From contig NZ_JAGFPE010000008.1 in assembly GCF_025962655.1 (NCBI RefSeq), positions 1 to 64,000 on the forward strand: a stretch of 64,000 nucleotides of DNA, written 5' to 3'. The notes beneath the pieces were generated by a model that saw only the letters and a program-made list of their open reading frames with translations, ran no database searches and was not told where the DNA came from. The position numbers and the translations under genes are program-made. This stretch comes from Candidatus Symbiopectobacterium sp. NZEC151 (lineage in GTDB: Bacteria; Pseudomonadota; Gammaproteobacteria; Enterobacterales; Enterobacteriaceae). Positions 16,986 to 27,683 of the stretch are shown one piece after another (within the stretch, counting starts at the first letter, position 1; every line of letters begins with the position of its first letter).

Positions 16986-19196
16986 GTGTCTGAAAATAAA
17001 AGGAAATTTTACCTCGTTGGGCAATTCTTTTTCGGTTATGTCACGGTACTGGGTGTTGCATCATCACTCGTGATGGCAGCGCAAACGCTGGCCGCTGAAA
17101 CGGTGACTGGCAACGCTGATGTGATGGTGGTCATTGCACAGGGCGAGCAAAATACCACGCTCCCCACGGGTGGAATGATTGCGAAACAGAGTGCCGCCGG
17201 TACGAAAACACAAACGCCGTTGGTAACGACGCCACAGTCGATCACCGTGGTTACGCGTGCGCAAATGGATAAGCAACGGGTGATGTCCGTCTCCGATGCG
17301 TTTAATTACTCTGCCAGTGTGCTGCCAAATTACCGGGGTTCCTCCAACCGGAGTGATGAAACCATTGTGCGCGGTTTTCGCTATGCGCCTAAATTTCTGG
17401 ATGGGCTGAGTTTTGGTTTGATCGGGCAAGGTGCCGGCATTGGAAAGATTGACCCCTGGTTGTTAGAACGCGTTGAGCTGATTCGTGGCCCGGCCTCTGT
17501 CATGTATGGTCAGGTCGATCCTGGCGGCACGGTCATTATGACCAGCAAACGCCCCACGGCAGAAAACATCCGCCACCTACAAGTTAGCGCAGGCAATAAA
17601 CGCTTGGGTGAAGCGGCGTTTGATTTCGGCGGTGTGCTGAACGAGGACAGCGCGCTGTTGTATCGCTTGAACGTCATCGCCAGCACCCGGCAGCAATTTG
17701 TCAACGATGCCCGGCAACAGCGCATGGCGATTGCCCCCGCGCTGACGTGGCTGCCCAATGCAGACACCAGCCTGACCGTACTGACCAGTTACCAATACGA
17801 CCCTGAAGCGGGTTTTCGTAACTTCTTGCCCGCCTACGGCACGGTGTTTGCTACCAACGCTGGCTATATTCCTTACACGCTGAATGTCAGCGATCCCAAT
17901 TACTATCACTCAACGCGTGAGCAGGTGGCGCTCGGTTATATTTTCGAGCACTCCTTTAACAAGGCGATCTCAGTGCAACAGAATCTGCGTTATTCACAGT
18001 TGCATGATAACTATAAATATTTGGTGTATAGCACCGGTGGCAGCGCCACGGATACTACGCTAATGCGTAACCAGCAACGCGAAAACATTGATGCTGACGA
18101 ATTAGGGATCGACAACCAATTAAAAGCGAGCTTCGCGACTCACACGGTGAACCATACTCTGCTGGCCGGTTTGGATTACAAATGGCAGAAGCGCAATGCC
18201 AACTTCTGGCGCAAGACCGGCGATAAGTACAATTTTGACTGGGCTCATCCGCGCTATGGTGGGGCTTATCTGGAAAATGACAGCGACTTGCCCCTCGCGC
18301 GCAGCGCGTTTAAAAAGCTCGATCAGGTTGGACTCTATGTGCAGGATCAGGCGGTGTGGCAGCAGTGGAACCTGCTGCTCTCCGGGCGACATGACTGGAC
18401 GGAAATACGCACCTACGAGCGCACACTCAATAATGCCAAAAGGCAGTCGAATGATGACGATTTCACCGGCCGTGCGGCGCTGCTGTATGCGTTTGAGAAT
18501 GGTTTCTCGCCTTATATCAGTTACAGCACCTCGTTTGAGCCCAACCTGGACAGCGGCATTCCGGGTTCACCACCCTTTAAGCCGACAACCGGCGAGCAGA
18601 CTGAAGTGGGGATGAAGTTTCAGCCGGTGGGCAGCGACACCTTGTTAACGCTATCGCTGTTCGATATTACGCAGAAAAATATCACGTCGTGGAACAGCAA
18701 ACTCAAGTTCAACGAGCAAATTGGCAAAGTCGAGTCACGTGGCGCTGAAGCGGAGCTAGGTACCCAAATAACGCCAGCGCTGAGCCTGATGTCGGCGTAC
18801 AGTTACACGGAGGCGGAAACCAAGGAGAGCACCAATGCGAGTACGCCAGCAGGGAACAGGCCAGCGGCGACGCCACGCCATATGGCCTCCGCCTGGGGTA
18901 CCTACTTGGTTCACAACGGCCCGTTGGCCGGGCTGGCGCTGGGAACCGGCGTGCGCTACATCGGCAGCAGCTATGGCGATAACAAGGAGAGTTTCAGCGT
19001 GCCGCACTACATCCTGTATGACGCGATGGTGAGCTATGATTTGGGCGTAGCCTCGTCACAGTGGAAAGGGGCGGTGTTGCAGATCAATGTCAACAACCTG
19101 ACCGATAAGCATTATGTGGCGTCTTGCAGTAATAACGAAGCCTGCTTCTACGGCGTTGGACGCTCGATTATCGCCACCGTCAGCTACCGCTGGTAA
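16986..19196 (+). CDS. TonB-dependent ferric-siderophore receptor
   Basis: This outer-membrane receptor has about 736 residues. After a signal region ending TLAAET comes a plug domain ([30 protein letters not shown] ... [29 protein letters not shown]), then a 22-strand-type barrel. It ends with [13 protein letters not shown] and a terminal aromatic YRW, typical of barrel insertion. The plug and the C-terminal [11 protein letters not shown] motif resemble hydroxamate (ferrichrome/ferrioxamine) receptors of TIGR01783. The ligand cannot be fixed from sequence. GTG 16986 has AAAGGA 7 bases upstream; ATG 16947 is in frame but poorly placed for a ribosome-binding site. It converges on ilvY with a 4-base gap. 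Confidence 0.88.
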   Translation: MSENKRKFYLVGQFFFGYVTVLGVASSLVMAAQTLAAETVTGNADVMVVIAQGEQNTTLPTGGMIAKQSAAGTKTQTPLVTTPQSITVVTRAQMDKQRVMSVSDAFNYSASVLPNYRGSSNRSDETIVRGFRYAPKFLDGLSFGLIGQGAGIGKIDPWLLERVELIRGPASVMYGQVDPGGTVIMTSKRPTAENIRHLQVSAGNKRLGEAAFDFGGVLNEDSALLYRLNVIASTRQQFVNDARQQRMAIAPALTWLPNADTSLTVLTSYQYDPEAGFRNFLPAYGTVFATNAGYIPYTLNVSDPNYYHSTREQVALGYIFEHSFNKAISVQQNLRYSQLHDNYKYLVYSTGGSATDTTLMRNQQRENIDADELGIDNQLKASFATHTVNHTLLAGLDYKWQKRNANFWRKTGDKYNFDWAHPRYGGAYLENDSDLPLARSAFKKLDQVGLYVQDQAVWQQWNLLLSGRHDWTEIRTYERTLNNAKRQSNDDDFTGRAALLYAFENGFSPYISYSTSFEPNLDSGIPGSPPFKPTTGEQTEVGMKFQPVGSDTLLTLSLFDITQKNITSWNSKLKFNEQIGKVESRGAEAELGTQITPALSLMSAYSYTEAETKESTNASTPAGNRPAATPRHMASAWGTYLVHNGPLAGLALGTGVRYIGSSYGDNKESFSVPHYILYDAMVSYDLGVASSQWKGAVLQINVNNLTDKHYVASCSNNEACFYGVGRSIIATVSYRW

Positions 19197-19200
19197 ACCC

Positions 19201-20091
19201 TCAAACGTTGTCCTGCAAGGTATGCCAAAACGCGGCAATCAAGGGCTCATTGAGTCGCTTTTTCTGCACGCATACGCCGAGTTCAAACGGTTCCATCGCT
19301 TGCTCCAGCAATACCGAAACGCGGTTGCGCACTGGCTCCGGGCTGTTTTCCAGCACCACGTCCGGGATCAGCGCGATGCCGCAGCCGAGTGCCACCATCG
19401 ACACCATTGCCTCGTGCCCGGACACCGTGGCGTAAATCAGCGGATTGACGATGTGGTGACGGCGGAACCAGACATCAATGCGTTTTCGCACCGGGCCGTG
19501 CTCGGGCAAAATAAACGGAATCTGTGCCCAGTCTGGATTGGGTTGCCGTACCATCGCTTGCACCGGTGATGCCAGCGCCGGGGCAATCAGTACCAGCGGG
19601 ATCTTGCCGATAGGCATAAAATCAATGGTGGTGGGCAACGTTTCCGGGTGGCCCGCGATGCCGAGATCGGCTTCATTGGACTGCACTTTTTCCACCGCAT
19701 CTGCGGCATCGCCGGTCGTCAGCTTGATTTCGACCAGCGGATGCTGGGCGCGGAAACGGTCGAGGATTGGCGGCAAATGACTGTAGGCGGCGGTCACGGA
19801 ACAGAAAATGCGTAGCTCGCCGCTCAATGAGGGCCCACGTTGCCCAATGGCGTGGCGCAGCTGCTCGTAGTGCAGCAGCGTCTGCTGAGCAAACTGCTTC
19901 AATTGCTCACCGGCATCGGTCAGTTGCACCGTGCGGTTGTCGCGCAAAAACAGGGTTTGCCCGACATCCTCCTCCAGTCGTTGGATTTGGCGTGACAAGG
20001 TTGACGGACTCAGGTGCATGGCTTTGGCGGTGCGCCCGAAATGGCGGCTGTCACACAGGTGCAGAAACAGTTTTAAATCTCGTAAATCCAT
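19201..20091 (-). CDS. ilvY: LysR-type activator IlvY
   Basis: This 296-residue LysR regulator (E. coli 297) activates the divergent ilvC in response to acetolactate or acetohydroxybutyrate. The N-terminal helix-turn-helix RHFGRTAKAMHLSPSTLSRQIQRLEED is very close to E. coli IlvY. So are the effector-domain blocks LSGELRIFCSVTAAYSHLPPILDRFRAQHP and GHEAMVSMVALGCGIALIP. It is separated from ilvC by 162 bases containing its operator. Confidence 0.96.
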   Translation of the reverse strand: MDLRDLKLFLHLCDSRHFGRTAKAMHLSPSTLSRQIQRLEEDVGQTLFLRDNRTVQLTDAGEQLKQFAQQTLLHYEQLRHAIGQRGPSLSGELRIFCSVTAAYSHLPPILDRFRAQHPLVEIKLTTGDAADAVEKVQSNEADLGIAGHPETLPTTIDFMPIGKIPLVLIAPALASPVQAMVRQPNPDWAQIPFILPEHGPVRKRIDVWFRRHHIVNPLIYATVSGHEAMVSMVALGCGIALIPDVVLENSPEPVRNRVSVLLEQAMEPFELGVCVQKKRLNEPLIAAFWHTLQDNV

Positions 20092-20114
20092 GTGCGCGCG
20101 GCCTCATTTTCATC

Positions 20115-20129
20115 TTGCAGTTATTGCAA
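20115..20129. promoter_or_regulatory. LysR-type box in the ilvY-ilvC control region
   Basis: TTGCA-gttat-TGCAA is a perfect 15-bp interrupted palindrome with the T-N13-A form bound by LysR regulators. It sits 24 bases upstream of ilvY and about 125 bases before ilvC, in the divergent gap. It is a good candidate for an IlvY operator. E. coli has two such operators; I do not see a clear second copy. Confidence 0.6.
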
Positions 20130-20253
20130 TGTCATGTTGTTAATATATCAATTTAAGCAATACTTTTCCTGTCATATCATGAGGGCATTAAGGCTTCCCT
20201 GACAGGAAACCTCTTCTGAACACTCGCAATTAACAGATTAAACGGAGTTGTGC

Positions 20254-21732
20254 ATGGCTAACTATTTCAACACTTTGAACCTGCGTCAGCAGTTGGCGCA
20301 ATTGGGTGTATGTCGTTTCATGGGACGTGAAGAATTCGCAGACGAAGCGAACTACCTGAAAGGCAAAAAAGTGGTGATCGTCGGTTGCGGCGCGCAAGGG
20401 CTGAACCAGGGTTTGAATATGCGTGATTCCGGGCTGGATATCGCCTATGCGCTGCGTGCAGAAGCGATCGCGGAAAAACGTGCGTCATGGCGTAAAGCGA
20501 CAGAAAACGGCTTCAAAGTCGGCACCTATGAAGACCTGATCCCGCAGGCAGATCTGGTGGTGAACCTGACGCCGGACAAGCAGCACTCCGCTGTGGTTCA
20601 GGCCGTTCAACCGCTGATGAAGCAGGGTGCATCGCTGGGTTACTCTCACGGCTTCAACATCGTTGAAGTGGGGGAGCAGATCCGTAAAGACATCACCGTG
20701 GTGATGGTGGCGCCGAAATGTCCGGGCACCGAAGTGCGTGAAGAGTACAAACGCGGCTTTGGCGTTCCGACGCTGATCGCGGTTCACCCGGAAAACGATC
20801 CGAAAGGTGAAGGCATGGCGATTGCCAAGGCCTGGGCAGCAGCTACCGGCGGTCACCGCGCGGGGGTTCTGCAATCGTCTTTCGTTGCTGAAGTAAAATC
20901 TGACCTGATGGGCGAGCAGACCATCCTGTGCGGTATGTTGCAGGCTGGTTCCTTGCTGAGCTTTGACAAACTGGTTGCTGAAGGCACCGATCCCGCCTAC
21001 GCGGAAAAACTGATTCAGTTCGGCTGGGAAACCATCACCGAAGCGCTGAAGCAGGGCGGCATCACGCTGATGATGGATCGCCTGTCTAACCCGGCGAAAC
21101 TGCGTGCTTACGCGCTGTCTGAGCAGTTGAAAACCATCATGGCACCGCTGTTCCAGAAACACATGGATGACATCATCTCCGGCGCGTTCTCCGGCGGCAT
21201 GATGGAAGATTGGGCCAACGACGACATTAAACTGCTGACCTGGCGTGAAGAAACCGGTAATTCCGCGTTTGAAAATGCTCCGCAGTTCGACGGTAAAATC
21301 GCAGAGCAAGAGTACTTCGACAACGGCGTACTGATGATCGCTATGGTTAAAGCCGGTGTAGAACTGGCGTTTGAAACCATGGTAAGCGCGGGCATCATCG
21401 AAGAATCCGCTTACTACGAATCGCTGCACGAACTGCCGCTGATCGCGAACACCATTGCACGTAAGCGTCTGTATGAAATGAACGTGGTTATCTCTGATAC
21501 CGCAGAATACGGTAACTACCTGTTCGCTAATGCCGCCGTACCGTTGCTGAAAGAGACATTCATGGCTTCACTGCAAGCGGGTGACATCGGCAAACCGGTG
21601 GCGGCCAGCAGCGTTGACAATGCGCAGCTGCGTGACGTTAATGACGCGATCCGCAACCACCCGATCGAAGCGGTTGGTCAGAAACTGCGTGGCTACATGA
21701 AAGACATGAAACGCATTGCGGTTGCAGGCTAA
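20254..21732 (+). CDS. ilvC: ketol-acid reductoisomerase IlvC
   Basis: This 492-residue class II enzyme (E. coli 491) carries out the alkyl migration and NADPH reduction of acetolactate and acetohydroxybutyrate. The Rossmann loop [21 protein letters not shown] lies near residues 37-57. Metal-binding acidic residues lie in the knotted C-terminal domain, with [12 protein letters not shown] and [11 protein letters not shown] 20254 ([13 protein letters not shown]) follows CGGAG; an ATG two codons upstream is the alternative. Expression is induced through IlvY rather than through the attenuator of the main operon. Confidence 0.97.
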   Translation: MANYFNTLNLRQQLAQLGVCRFMGREEFADEANYLKGKKVVIVGCGAQGLNQGLNMRDSGLDIAYALRAEAIAEKRASWRKATENGFKVGTYEDLIPQADLVVNLTPDKQHSAVVQAVQPLMKQGASLGYSHGFNIVEVGEQIRKDITVVMVAPKCPGTEVREEYKRGFGVPTLIAVHPENDPKGEGMAIAKAWAAATGGHRAGVLQSSFVAEVKSDLMGEQTILCGMLQAGSLLSFDKLVAEGTDPAYAEKLIQFGWETITEALKQGGITLMMDRLSNPAKLRAYALSEQLKTIMAPLFQKHMDDIISGAFSGGMMEDWANDDIKLLTWREETGNSAFENAPQFDGKIAEQEYFDNGVLMIAMVKAGVELAFETMVSAGIIEESAYYESLHELPLIANTIARKRLYEMNVVISDTAEYGNYLFANAAVPLLKETFMASLQAGDIGKPVAASSVDNAQLRDVNDAIRNHPIEAVGQKLRGYMKDMKRIAVAG

Positions 21733-21759
21733 AACCAACGTATTACTCAGTCAATGAAA

Positions 21760-21790
21760 AAAGGCGCAACCCAGGGTTGCGCCTTTTTTA
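21760..21790. terminator. bidirectional terminator between ilvC and putP
   Basis: GGCGCAACC (21763-21771) pairs with GGTTGCGCC (21775-21783). It is flanked by an A run on the left and a T run on the right, so it can terminate both convergent genes. Confidence 0.92.
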
Positions 21791-21811
21791 TGCGTGAAGC
21801 TACGTCGTTCC

Positions 21812-23296
21812 TTAGCGGCTCTGGAACTGGGCTTCTGCCAGTTGGAAGCGATCGGTGACGGCTTTGGATGGCGCACGTCCCATCAGACTCACGATAAAGA
21901 TCGCCAGGCTGGCAAAGAGGAAGCCGGGGATAATTTCATACAGATTAAACCAGGCATACTGTTTCCAGATAATCACCGTGGCAGCCCCTATCAGCATACC
22001 GACCAGCGCGCCGTTACGCGTCATGCGCGGCCACAGCAGGGAAATCAGGATCACCGGACCAAACGCCGCACCAAAACCGGCCCAGGCGTAGCTGACCAGT
22101 CCTAACACGCGGTTTTCCGGGTTGGCGGCCAACACAATCGAAATAATGGCAATCAGCAACACCATCATACGGCCTACCCAAACCAGTTCACGCTGTGTGG
22201 CTCCTGGGCGGAAGAACGGGCGGTACAAGTCTTCGGTAATGGCACTGGAACAGACCAGCAACTGGCAGCTCAGGGTGCTCATCACGGCGGCGAGGATAGC
22301 GGAAAGCAAGATACCGGCGATCCACGGATTGAACAGCAGCATGGAAAGCTCGATAAACACCCGCTCGGCGTTGTGCGTCACGTTGCCCGCCTGTTCCGGA
22401 TGATTGCTAAAGTAGGCGATACCGAAGAAGCCCACGCTCACGGCACCTGCGAGGCACAGGATCATCCAGGTCATGCTGATACGGCGTGCGCTGCGAATAG
22501 TGTGGTGGGAATCCGCTGCCATAAAGCGCGCCAGAATGTGCGGCTGTCCAAAATAGCCCAGACCCCAGCCCAGCAGCGAGATAATGGCAATAATATCCAG
22601 CCCTTTAAACATATTCAGATTGGCCGGGTTTTTCGCCGCGATAACCAGCAGAGAGGTATCGATGCCATCCAGCGCCAGAATCACCATCACCGGCGTCAGG
22701 ATCAGGGCGAAAATCATCAGCGTGGCCTGTACCGTATCCGTCCAACTGACCGCCAGATAGCCACCGATAAAGGTATAGGCGATGGTGGCTGCCGCGCCGG
22801 CCCACAATGAGGTGGTGTAACTCATGCCAAAGGTGCTTTCGAACAAACGGGCACCGGCAACGATGCCAGAAGCGCAGTAGATGGTAAAAAACACCAGAAT
22901 AATCAAGGCCGCAATGACCCTCAGGATTTTTCTGGTGTCTTCGAAACGGTGGGTGAAATAATCCGGCAAGGTCAGTGCGTTGTGGTTCACTTCAGTGTGA
23001 ACGCGCAGACGACCTGCAACCCAGCGCCAGTTGAGGTAAGCGCCGATAGTCAGCCCGATAGCGATCCAGCTTTCAGAAATGCCGGAAATAAATATTGCGC
23101 CCGGCAATCCCATCAGCAGCCAGCCGCTCATGTCAGAAGCCCCCGCTGAAAGTGCCGTGACCACGCTGCCCATCCGTCGTCCACCCAGGATATAGTCGCC
23201 AAGGGTGGTGGTTGAGCGATAAGCGGCCAAGCCGATCAAGACCATTCCGAAGATATACACCAGAAAGGTCACCAGCATGGGTGTACTCATTGTCAT
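21812..23296 (-). CDS. putP: sodium/proline symporter PutP
   Basis: This 494-residue inner-membrane symporter of the SSS family has about 13 membrane segments. ALSAGASDMSGWLLMGLPGA carries the sodium/proline-site serine and aspartate, and GWGLGYFGQPHILARFMA is nearly identical to E. coli PutP. It imports proline for PutA. ATG 23296 (MTMSTPML) has GGAG six bases upstream. A TTG at 23308 is in frame but would overlap that site. It is divergent from putA, with a 356-base control region. In E. coli putPA lies elsewhere, not beside ilvC. Confidence 0.95.
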   Translation of the reverse strand: MTMSTPMLVTFLVYIFGMVLIGLAAYRSTTTLGDYILGGRRMGSVVTALSAGASDMSGWLLMGLPGAIFISGISESWIAIGLTIGAYLNWRWVAGRLRVHTEVNHNALTLPDYFTHRFEDTRKILRVIAALIILVFFTIYCASGIVAGARLFESTFGMSYTTSLWAGAAATIAYTFIGGYLAVSWTDTVQATLMIFALILTPVMVILALDGIDTSLLVIAAKNPANLNMFKGLDIIAIISLLGWGLGYFGQPHILARFMAADSHHTIRSARRISMTWMILCLAGAVSVGFFGIAYFSNHPEQAGNVTHNAERVFIELSMLLFNPWIAGILLSAILAAVMSTLSCQLLVCSSAITEDLYRPFFRPGATQRELVWVGRMMVLLIAIISIVLAANPENRVLGLVSYAWAGFGAAFGPVILISLLWPRMTRNGALVGMLIGAATVIIWKQYAWFNLYEIIPGFLFASLAIFIVSLMGRAPSKAVTDRFQLAEAQFQSR

Positions 23297-23542
23297 TAGA
23301 ATCTCCAAGTTAAAGCGCCCTGTCTGTCCCCATCATGCTAGGGCATAAAGGCAAATCATATTGTTGGTCTAGCCTGACGGGAACGACGTCAGGTAAAGCG
23401 CAGTCTGCACGATTGCGCATCCCTCGTGCAGCCTGTTTTTTCTTATAATGCAAAGCGTTAACGATTTGTTATATTTCCCAGCCACGCCGATGTTATACAC
23501 TTGTTAACTGCATTGCATCTTATGGCAACTCGCAAAAACCAG

Positions 23543-23548
23543 GTTGCA
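23543..23548. promoter_or_regulatory. candidate PutA operator in the putP-putA gap
   Basis: GTTGCA is the short core recognised by the PutA ribbon-helix-helix domain in E. coli. One exact copy lies 105 bases upstream of putA in the 23297-23652 gap. The gap also contains an imperfect inverted pair, ATCCGATAACG (23551-23561) and CGTTATCCGAT (about 23600-23610), and a GAAGG-cata-CCTTC palindrome between them. Only the GTTGCA assignment rests on known biology. Confidence 0.45.
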
Positions 23549-23652
23549 TAATCCGATAACGGCGGCCAAGCTTCGAAGGCATACCTTCAACAAATCAACG
23601 TTATCCGATCCCTCACTATCGATGATTATCTTGGCTTCACTGGAGTGAAACG

Positions 23653-26600
23653 ATGGGATTCTCCACTATAGCGGTAAAGCTTGACGATGCGACCCGCAAT
23701 CGTATCGAACGTACAGCGCAGCGCCTTGATCGCACATCGCATTGGTTGATTGAGCACGCCATTTTTTGTTACCTCGACACCGTTGAACGCGATGGCAAGG
23801 CACCTGACATCACGTCTGAGCAGAGTAAGGCATTCCAGCGCGCGCCGGAGATTATGCCGCAATCTCGTCAGGAAGGAAGCTATCAACCGTTTTTAGATTT
23901 CACGCAAACGCTGTTACCCCGTTCACCGCTGCGTGATGCCATCACCGCAGCATACCGCCGTTCCGAGGGCGAGATGGTGCCGTTACTGCTCGAACGGGTG
24001 GAGCCGATGGCTCCGATGGCCCCGGCGGTGCAGGCGCTGGCCTATCGACTGGCGCAGACGCTGCGGCGTGAACAGCAAACCCACGGGCGAGCGGGGCGGG
24101 TGCAAAGTTTGCTACAAGCCTTCTCCCTGTCATCCTCAGAGGGGATTGCGTTGATGTGTCTGGCGGAAGCGTTGCTGCGCATTCCCGATGCCTCAACGCG
24201 CAATGCGCTGATCCGTGACAAGATCAGCAGCGGAGACTGGCATTCCCACGTGGGGAAAGGGCAATCACTGTTCGTCAATGCGGCGACCTGGGGGCTGTTG
24301 CTGACCGGAAAGCTGGTGGCGACGCACAGTGAAACGCGTTTGGCGCACACCCTGAAGCAACTGATCAACAAAGGGGGCGAGCCGGTCATTCGCCTGGGAA
24401 TGGACCGCGTGATGCGCCTGATGGGGGAGCAGTTCGTTACCGGCGAAACCATCGATGAGGCACTGTCCAACGCGGAGCACCTGGAGCAGCAGGGATTTCG
24501 CTATTCCTATGACATGTTGGGCGAAGCAGCCCTTACCGCGCAGGACGCTGAGGCCTACCTCAACGCCTATCAGCAGGCGATTCATGCGATCGGCAGGGCG
24601 TCGCAGGGACGCGGGGTGTATCAGGGGCCGGGCATCTCTATCAAGCTGTCGGCGCTGCACCCGCGTTACAGCCGCGCGCAGTATGACCGCGTTATGGAAG
24701 TGCTCTATCCCCGTTTGCTGGCGCTGACGTTGCAGGCGATGCAGTACGATATCGGCATTAATATTGATGCTGAAGAAGCGGAGCGGTTGGAGATCTCCCT
24801 CGATCTGCTGGAGCGGTTGTGCCATGAGCCGGCGCTGGCGGGGTGGAAAGGGATCGGTTTTGTGGTGCAGGCCTACCAGAAACGCTGCCCGTTTGTGATT
24901 GATTTCCTTATTGATCTGGCACAGCGTACCCAACGACGCCTGATGGTGCGGTTGGTGAAAGGGGCCTACTGGGACAGTGAAATCAAACGCACGCAAATGG
25001 ACGGTTTGGAGGATTATCCCGTCTATACCCGCAAAGTCTATACCGATGTCGCTTATCTGGCCTGTGCCCGCCAACTGCTGGCGGCACCGGATGCCATTTA
25101 CCCGCAGTTCGCCACCCACAATGCCCAAACCCTGAGCGCCGTGTATACGCTGGCGGGTGACGGTTATTACCCGGGGCAATATGAATTTCAATGCCTGCAC
25201 GGTATGGGCGAGGCGCTTTATTCGCAGGTCGTCGGTCCCGAAGAACAAGGCAAGCTGGCGCGCCCCTGCCGGATTTATGCCCCGGTCGGCACCCATGAAA
25301 CCTTGCTGGCTTATCTGGTGCGACGTTTATTGGAAAACGGTGCCAACACCTCGTTTGTCAACCGCATTGCGGATGCCGAGGTCCCGCTGGAGCAACTGGT
25401 TGCCAGCCCAATAGCTGAAGTACAGGCGCTGGCTTACAAAGAGGGGGCTCCCGGCTGCCCGCATCCGCGAATTCCTTTGCCCGCTAAGCTCTACGGCGCA
25501 GAGCGTTGCAATGCGCAAGGCGTAGACCTGACCGATGAACGCCGCCTGGAAATGCTCGCGGCGGCCTTAAGCGCCGACGCCGCGCAGGTACGGCATGCGG
25601 CACCGATGATGGTCGATGCGACATCGCCGCTGGCAGCTCGGCCAGTGCTCAATCCGGCCCAACAGCACGATATCGTGGGGTACGTACGTGATGCCAGCGA
25701 CGAAGATGTACGCATTGCGCTGGGCCGTGCGGTGCAAGCGGCAGAACGGTTCTCGACGGCATCGCTCCCGCAGCGGGTTGCCAGCCTGCAACGCGCCGCC
25801 AGCCTGCTGGAAGCGGCCTATCCACAGTTCATCGGGCTGCTGGTGCGGGAAGCGGGAAAAACCGTGCCAAATGCTATTGCCGAAATACGCGAAGCGGTGG
25901 ATTTTTTGCGCTATTACGCGCAGCAGTCTGCTGCGGTGTCGTCGGAACAGGCTTGCCCATTGGGCGTAGTGGTTTGCATTAGTCCGTGGAACTTCCCGCT
26001 GGCGATTTTTACCGGGCAGGTTGCTGCCGCGCTGGCGGCGGGGAATGCGGTACTGGCAAAACCGGCGGAGCAAACGCCGCTGGTTGCCGCGTTGGCGGTG
26101 CAACTGCTGCATCAGGCTGGCATTGCGCCTGATGTGCTGCAACTGCTGCCCGGCGCTGGAGAACGTGTCGGCGCGGCGCTGGTGCGCGATGTGCGCATCA
26201 ATGGTGTGCTGTTTACCGGCTCCACGGTGGTTGCCAAAAGCTTGCAGCGCACGCTGGCAGACCGGCTGGATGCGCACGGGCGACCTGCGGTGCTGATCGC
26301 TGAAACCGGTGGGATGAATGCCATGATTGTCGACTCGTCCGCGCTGACCGAGCAGGTGGTCAGCGATGTCATGGCCTCCGCCTTTGACAGCGCAGGGCAG
26401 CGTTGCTCAGCACTGCGCCTGCTCTGTCTTCAGGATGACATCGCGGAGGCGACCCTGATCATGCTGCGTGGCGCCATGGCGCAGTTCCGCGTAGGCAATC
26501 CCGACAGGCTGGCAACGGACTGCGGCCCGGTGATTGATGATGAGGCGCGCGAACGGATCGAGCAACATATTCACCTGATGCAAGCGGAAGGGCATTCGGT

Positions 26601-27621
26601 GTTTCAGGCGGCTTTCGGTGCGCAGGCGTGCGTGGCCTCATGGCGACAGGGTACCTTTGTGTTGCCAACGCTGATTGAGTTGGACCACGTGACCCGCTTG
26701 CAACAAGAGATCTTTGGTCCGGTGCTGCACGTGGTGCGTTATGCCCGCGAAGGGCTGGATACCTTGATTGAGGAGATCAACGCCCTGGGTTATGGACTCA
26801 CGCTGGGCATCCATTCGCGGATTGATGAAACCATTTCGCGTATCACGCAGCGGACGCATGTGGGTAACCAATACGTCAACCGCAATATGGTGGGGGCCGT
26901 GGTGGGGGTTCAGCCGTTCGGGGGCGAAGGGCTATCCGGTACTGGACCGAAAGCGGGTGGGCCGCTCTATCTGCCGCGCTTGCAGAGAACGCCGCCCGGC
27001 CTCTCCAGTGCGGCGAGCAGCGCGTTGGGCGTGAATGCCACATTGGCGACGACGCCCGAACGCGCGGGGTTTGCGCTACTGGTTGATTGGGCGCAACAAC
27101 AAGGGCGGCAGACTCTGTTCGCGGCGGCGCAGTGCTACCGCGCCTGGGGGGCCGTCAGCGGAGTGATACGCCCGCTGCCGGGCCCCACCGGCGAACGCAA
27201 TACCTATATGCTGACGCCGCGCGAGAACGTGCTGTGTTTGGCGCAGGAGAGTGACGATATTCTGCGCCAGTTGGCGGCGCTGCTGGCCGTGGGCAGTAAC
27301 GCGTTATGGCCTGACAGCGCAGCGTTACGTGAACTTGCCCGCAGCTTGCCGCAGGAAGTACAGCGCCGCATTCGCTTTACGCCGGAATGGCAACAGGACG
27401 GTGAGCAGATTGGCGCGGTTATCTGCCACGGCGATAGCGACATGCTGCGTCAGGTTGGCCAGCAGCTCGCGCAATGGGAGGGAGCGATTGTTCCTTTGCT
27501 CGGGTGTGAGCCCGGCAGTGACACCCTGCCGCTGGAGCGTTTATGGCATGAACGTGTGCTCAGCGTGAATACGGCGGCAGCGGGAGGAAATGCCAGCCTG
27601 CTGATGATGGCGGAGTCATAA
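23653..27621 (+). CDS. putA: trifunctional proline dehydrogenase / P5C dehydrogenase / repressor PutA
   Basis: This 1322-residue protein (E. coli 1320) oxidises proline to glutamate at the membrane and represses putPA when proline is absent. Its parts in order are:
- a ribbon-helix-helix DNA-binding domain, residues 1-47 (VKLDDATRNRIERTA);
- a FAD proline dehydrogenase barrel, about 260-560 (RLVKGAYWDSEIKR and RRLLENGANTSFVNRIAD);
- an NAD-dependent aldehyde dehydrogenase, about 650-1130, with catalytic Cys918 in FDSAGQRCSALR and Glu in ETGGMNAMIV;
- a C-terminal region ending in the conserved SVNTAAAGGNASL.
All catalytic motifs are intact. Confidence 0.97.
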   Translation: MGFSTIAVKLDDATRNRIERTAQRLDRTSHWLIEHAIFCYLDTVERDGKAPDITSEQSKAFQRAPEIMPQSRQEGSYQPFLDFTQTLLPRSPLRDAITAAYRRSEGEMVPLLLERVEPMAPMAPAVQALAYRLAQTLRREQQTHGRAGRVQSLLQAFSLSSSEGIALMCLAEALLRIPDASTRNALIRDKISSGDWHSHVGKGQSLFVNAATWGLLLTGKLVATHSETRLAHTLKQLINKGGEPVIRLGMDRVMRLMGEQFVTGETIDEALSNAEHLEQQGFRYSYDMLGEAALTAQDAEAYLNAYQQAIHAIGRASQGRGVYQGPGISIKLSALHPRYSRAQYDRVMEVLYPRLLALTLQAMQYDIGINIDAEEAERLEISLDLLERLCHEPALAGWKGIGFVVQAYQKRCPFVIDFLIDLAQRTQRRLMVRLVKGAYWDSEIKRTQMDGLEDYPVYTRKVYTDVAYLACARQLLAAPDAIYPQFATHNAQTLSAVYTLAGDGYYPGQYEFQCLHGMGEALYSQVVGPEEQGKLARPCRIYAPVGTHETLLAYLVRRLLENGANTSFVNRIADAEVPLEQLVASPIAEVQALAYKEGAPGCPHPRIPLPAKLYGAERCNAQGVDLTDERRLEMLAAALSADAAQVRHAAPMMVDATSPLAARPVLNPAQQHDIVGYVRDASDEDVRIALGRAVQAAERFSTASLPQRVASLQRAASLLEAAYPQFIGLLVREAGKTVPNAIAEIREAVDFLRYYAQQSAAVSSEQACPLGVVVCISPWNFPLAIFTGQVAAALAAGNAVLAKPAEQTPLVAALAVQLLHQAGIAPDVLQLLPGAGERVGAALVRDVRINGVLFTGSTVVAKSLQRTLADRLDAHGRPAVLIAETGGMNAMIVDSSALTEQVVSDVMASAFDSAGQRCSALRLLCLQDDIAEATLIMLRGAMAQFRVGNPDRLATDCGPVIDDEARERIEQHIHLMQAEGHSVFQAAFGAQACVASWRQGTFVLPTLIELDHVTRLQQEIFGPVLHVVRYAREGLDTLIEEINALGYGLTLGIHSRIDETISRITQRTHVGNQYVNRNMVGAVVGVQPFGGEGLSGTGPKAGGPLYLPRLQRTPPGLSSAASSALGVNATLATTPERAGFALLVDWAQQQGRQTLFAAAQCYRAWGAVSGVIRPLPGPTGERNTYMLTPRENVLCLAQESDDILRQLAALLAVGSNALWPDSAALRELARSLPQEVQRRIRFTPEWQQDGEQIGAVICHGDSDMLRQVGQQLAQWEGAIVPLLGCEPGSDTLPLERLWHERVLSVNTAAAGGNASLLMMAES

Positions 27622-27629
27622 CAGGGTAC

Positions 27630-27652
27630 GCGCCGCGCAGTGTGCGCGGCGC
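27630..27652. other. GC-rich hairpin between convergent putA and ppiC
   Basis: GCGCCGCGCA at 27630-27639 and TGCGCGGCGC at 27643-27652 form a perfect 10-bp stem with a 3-base loop, 8 bases after putA. It has no T run on either strand. It probably protects the putA 3' end or serves as a weak terminator. Confidence 0.55.
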
Positions 27653-27683
27653 AACAATACAGCACGCTCTGTTGCCAAAACGC

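Noticed and set aside
20485-21429. 314-codon open frame antisense to ilvC
   Set aside because: It is a shadow of the highly biased ilvC codon usage, with no start signals.
24265-25296. 343-codon open frame antisense to putA
   Set aside because: Composition is that of an antisense shadow, and the + strand frame is unquestionably putA.
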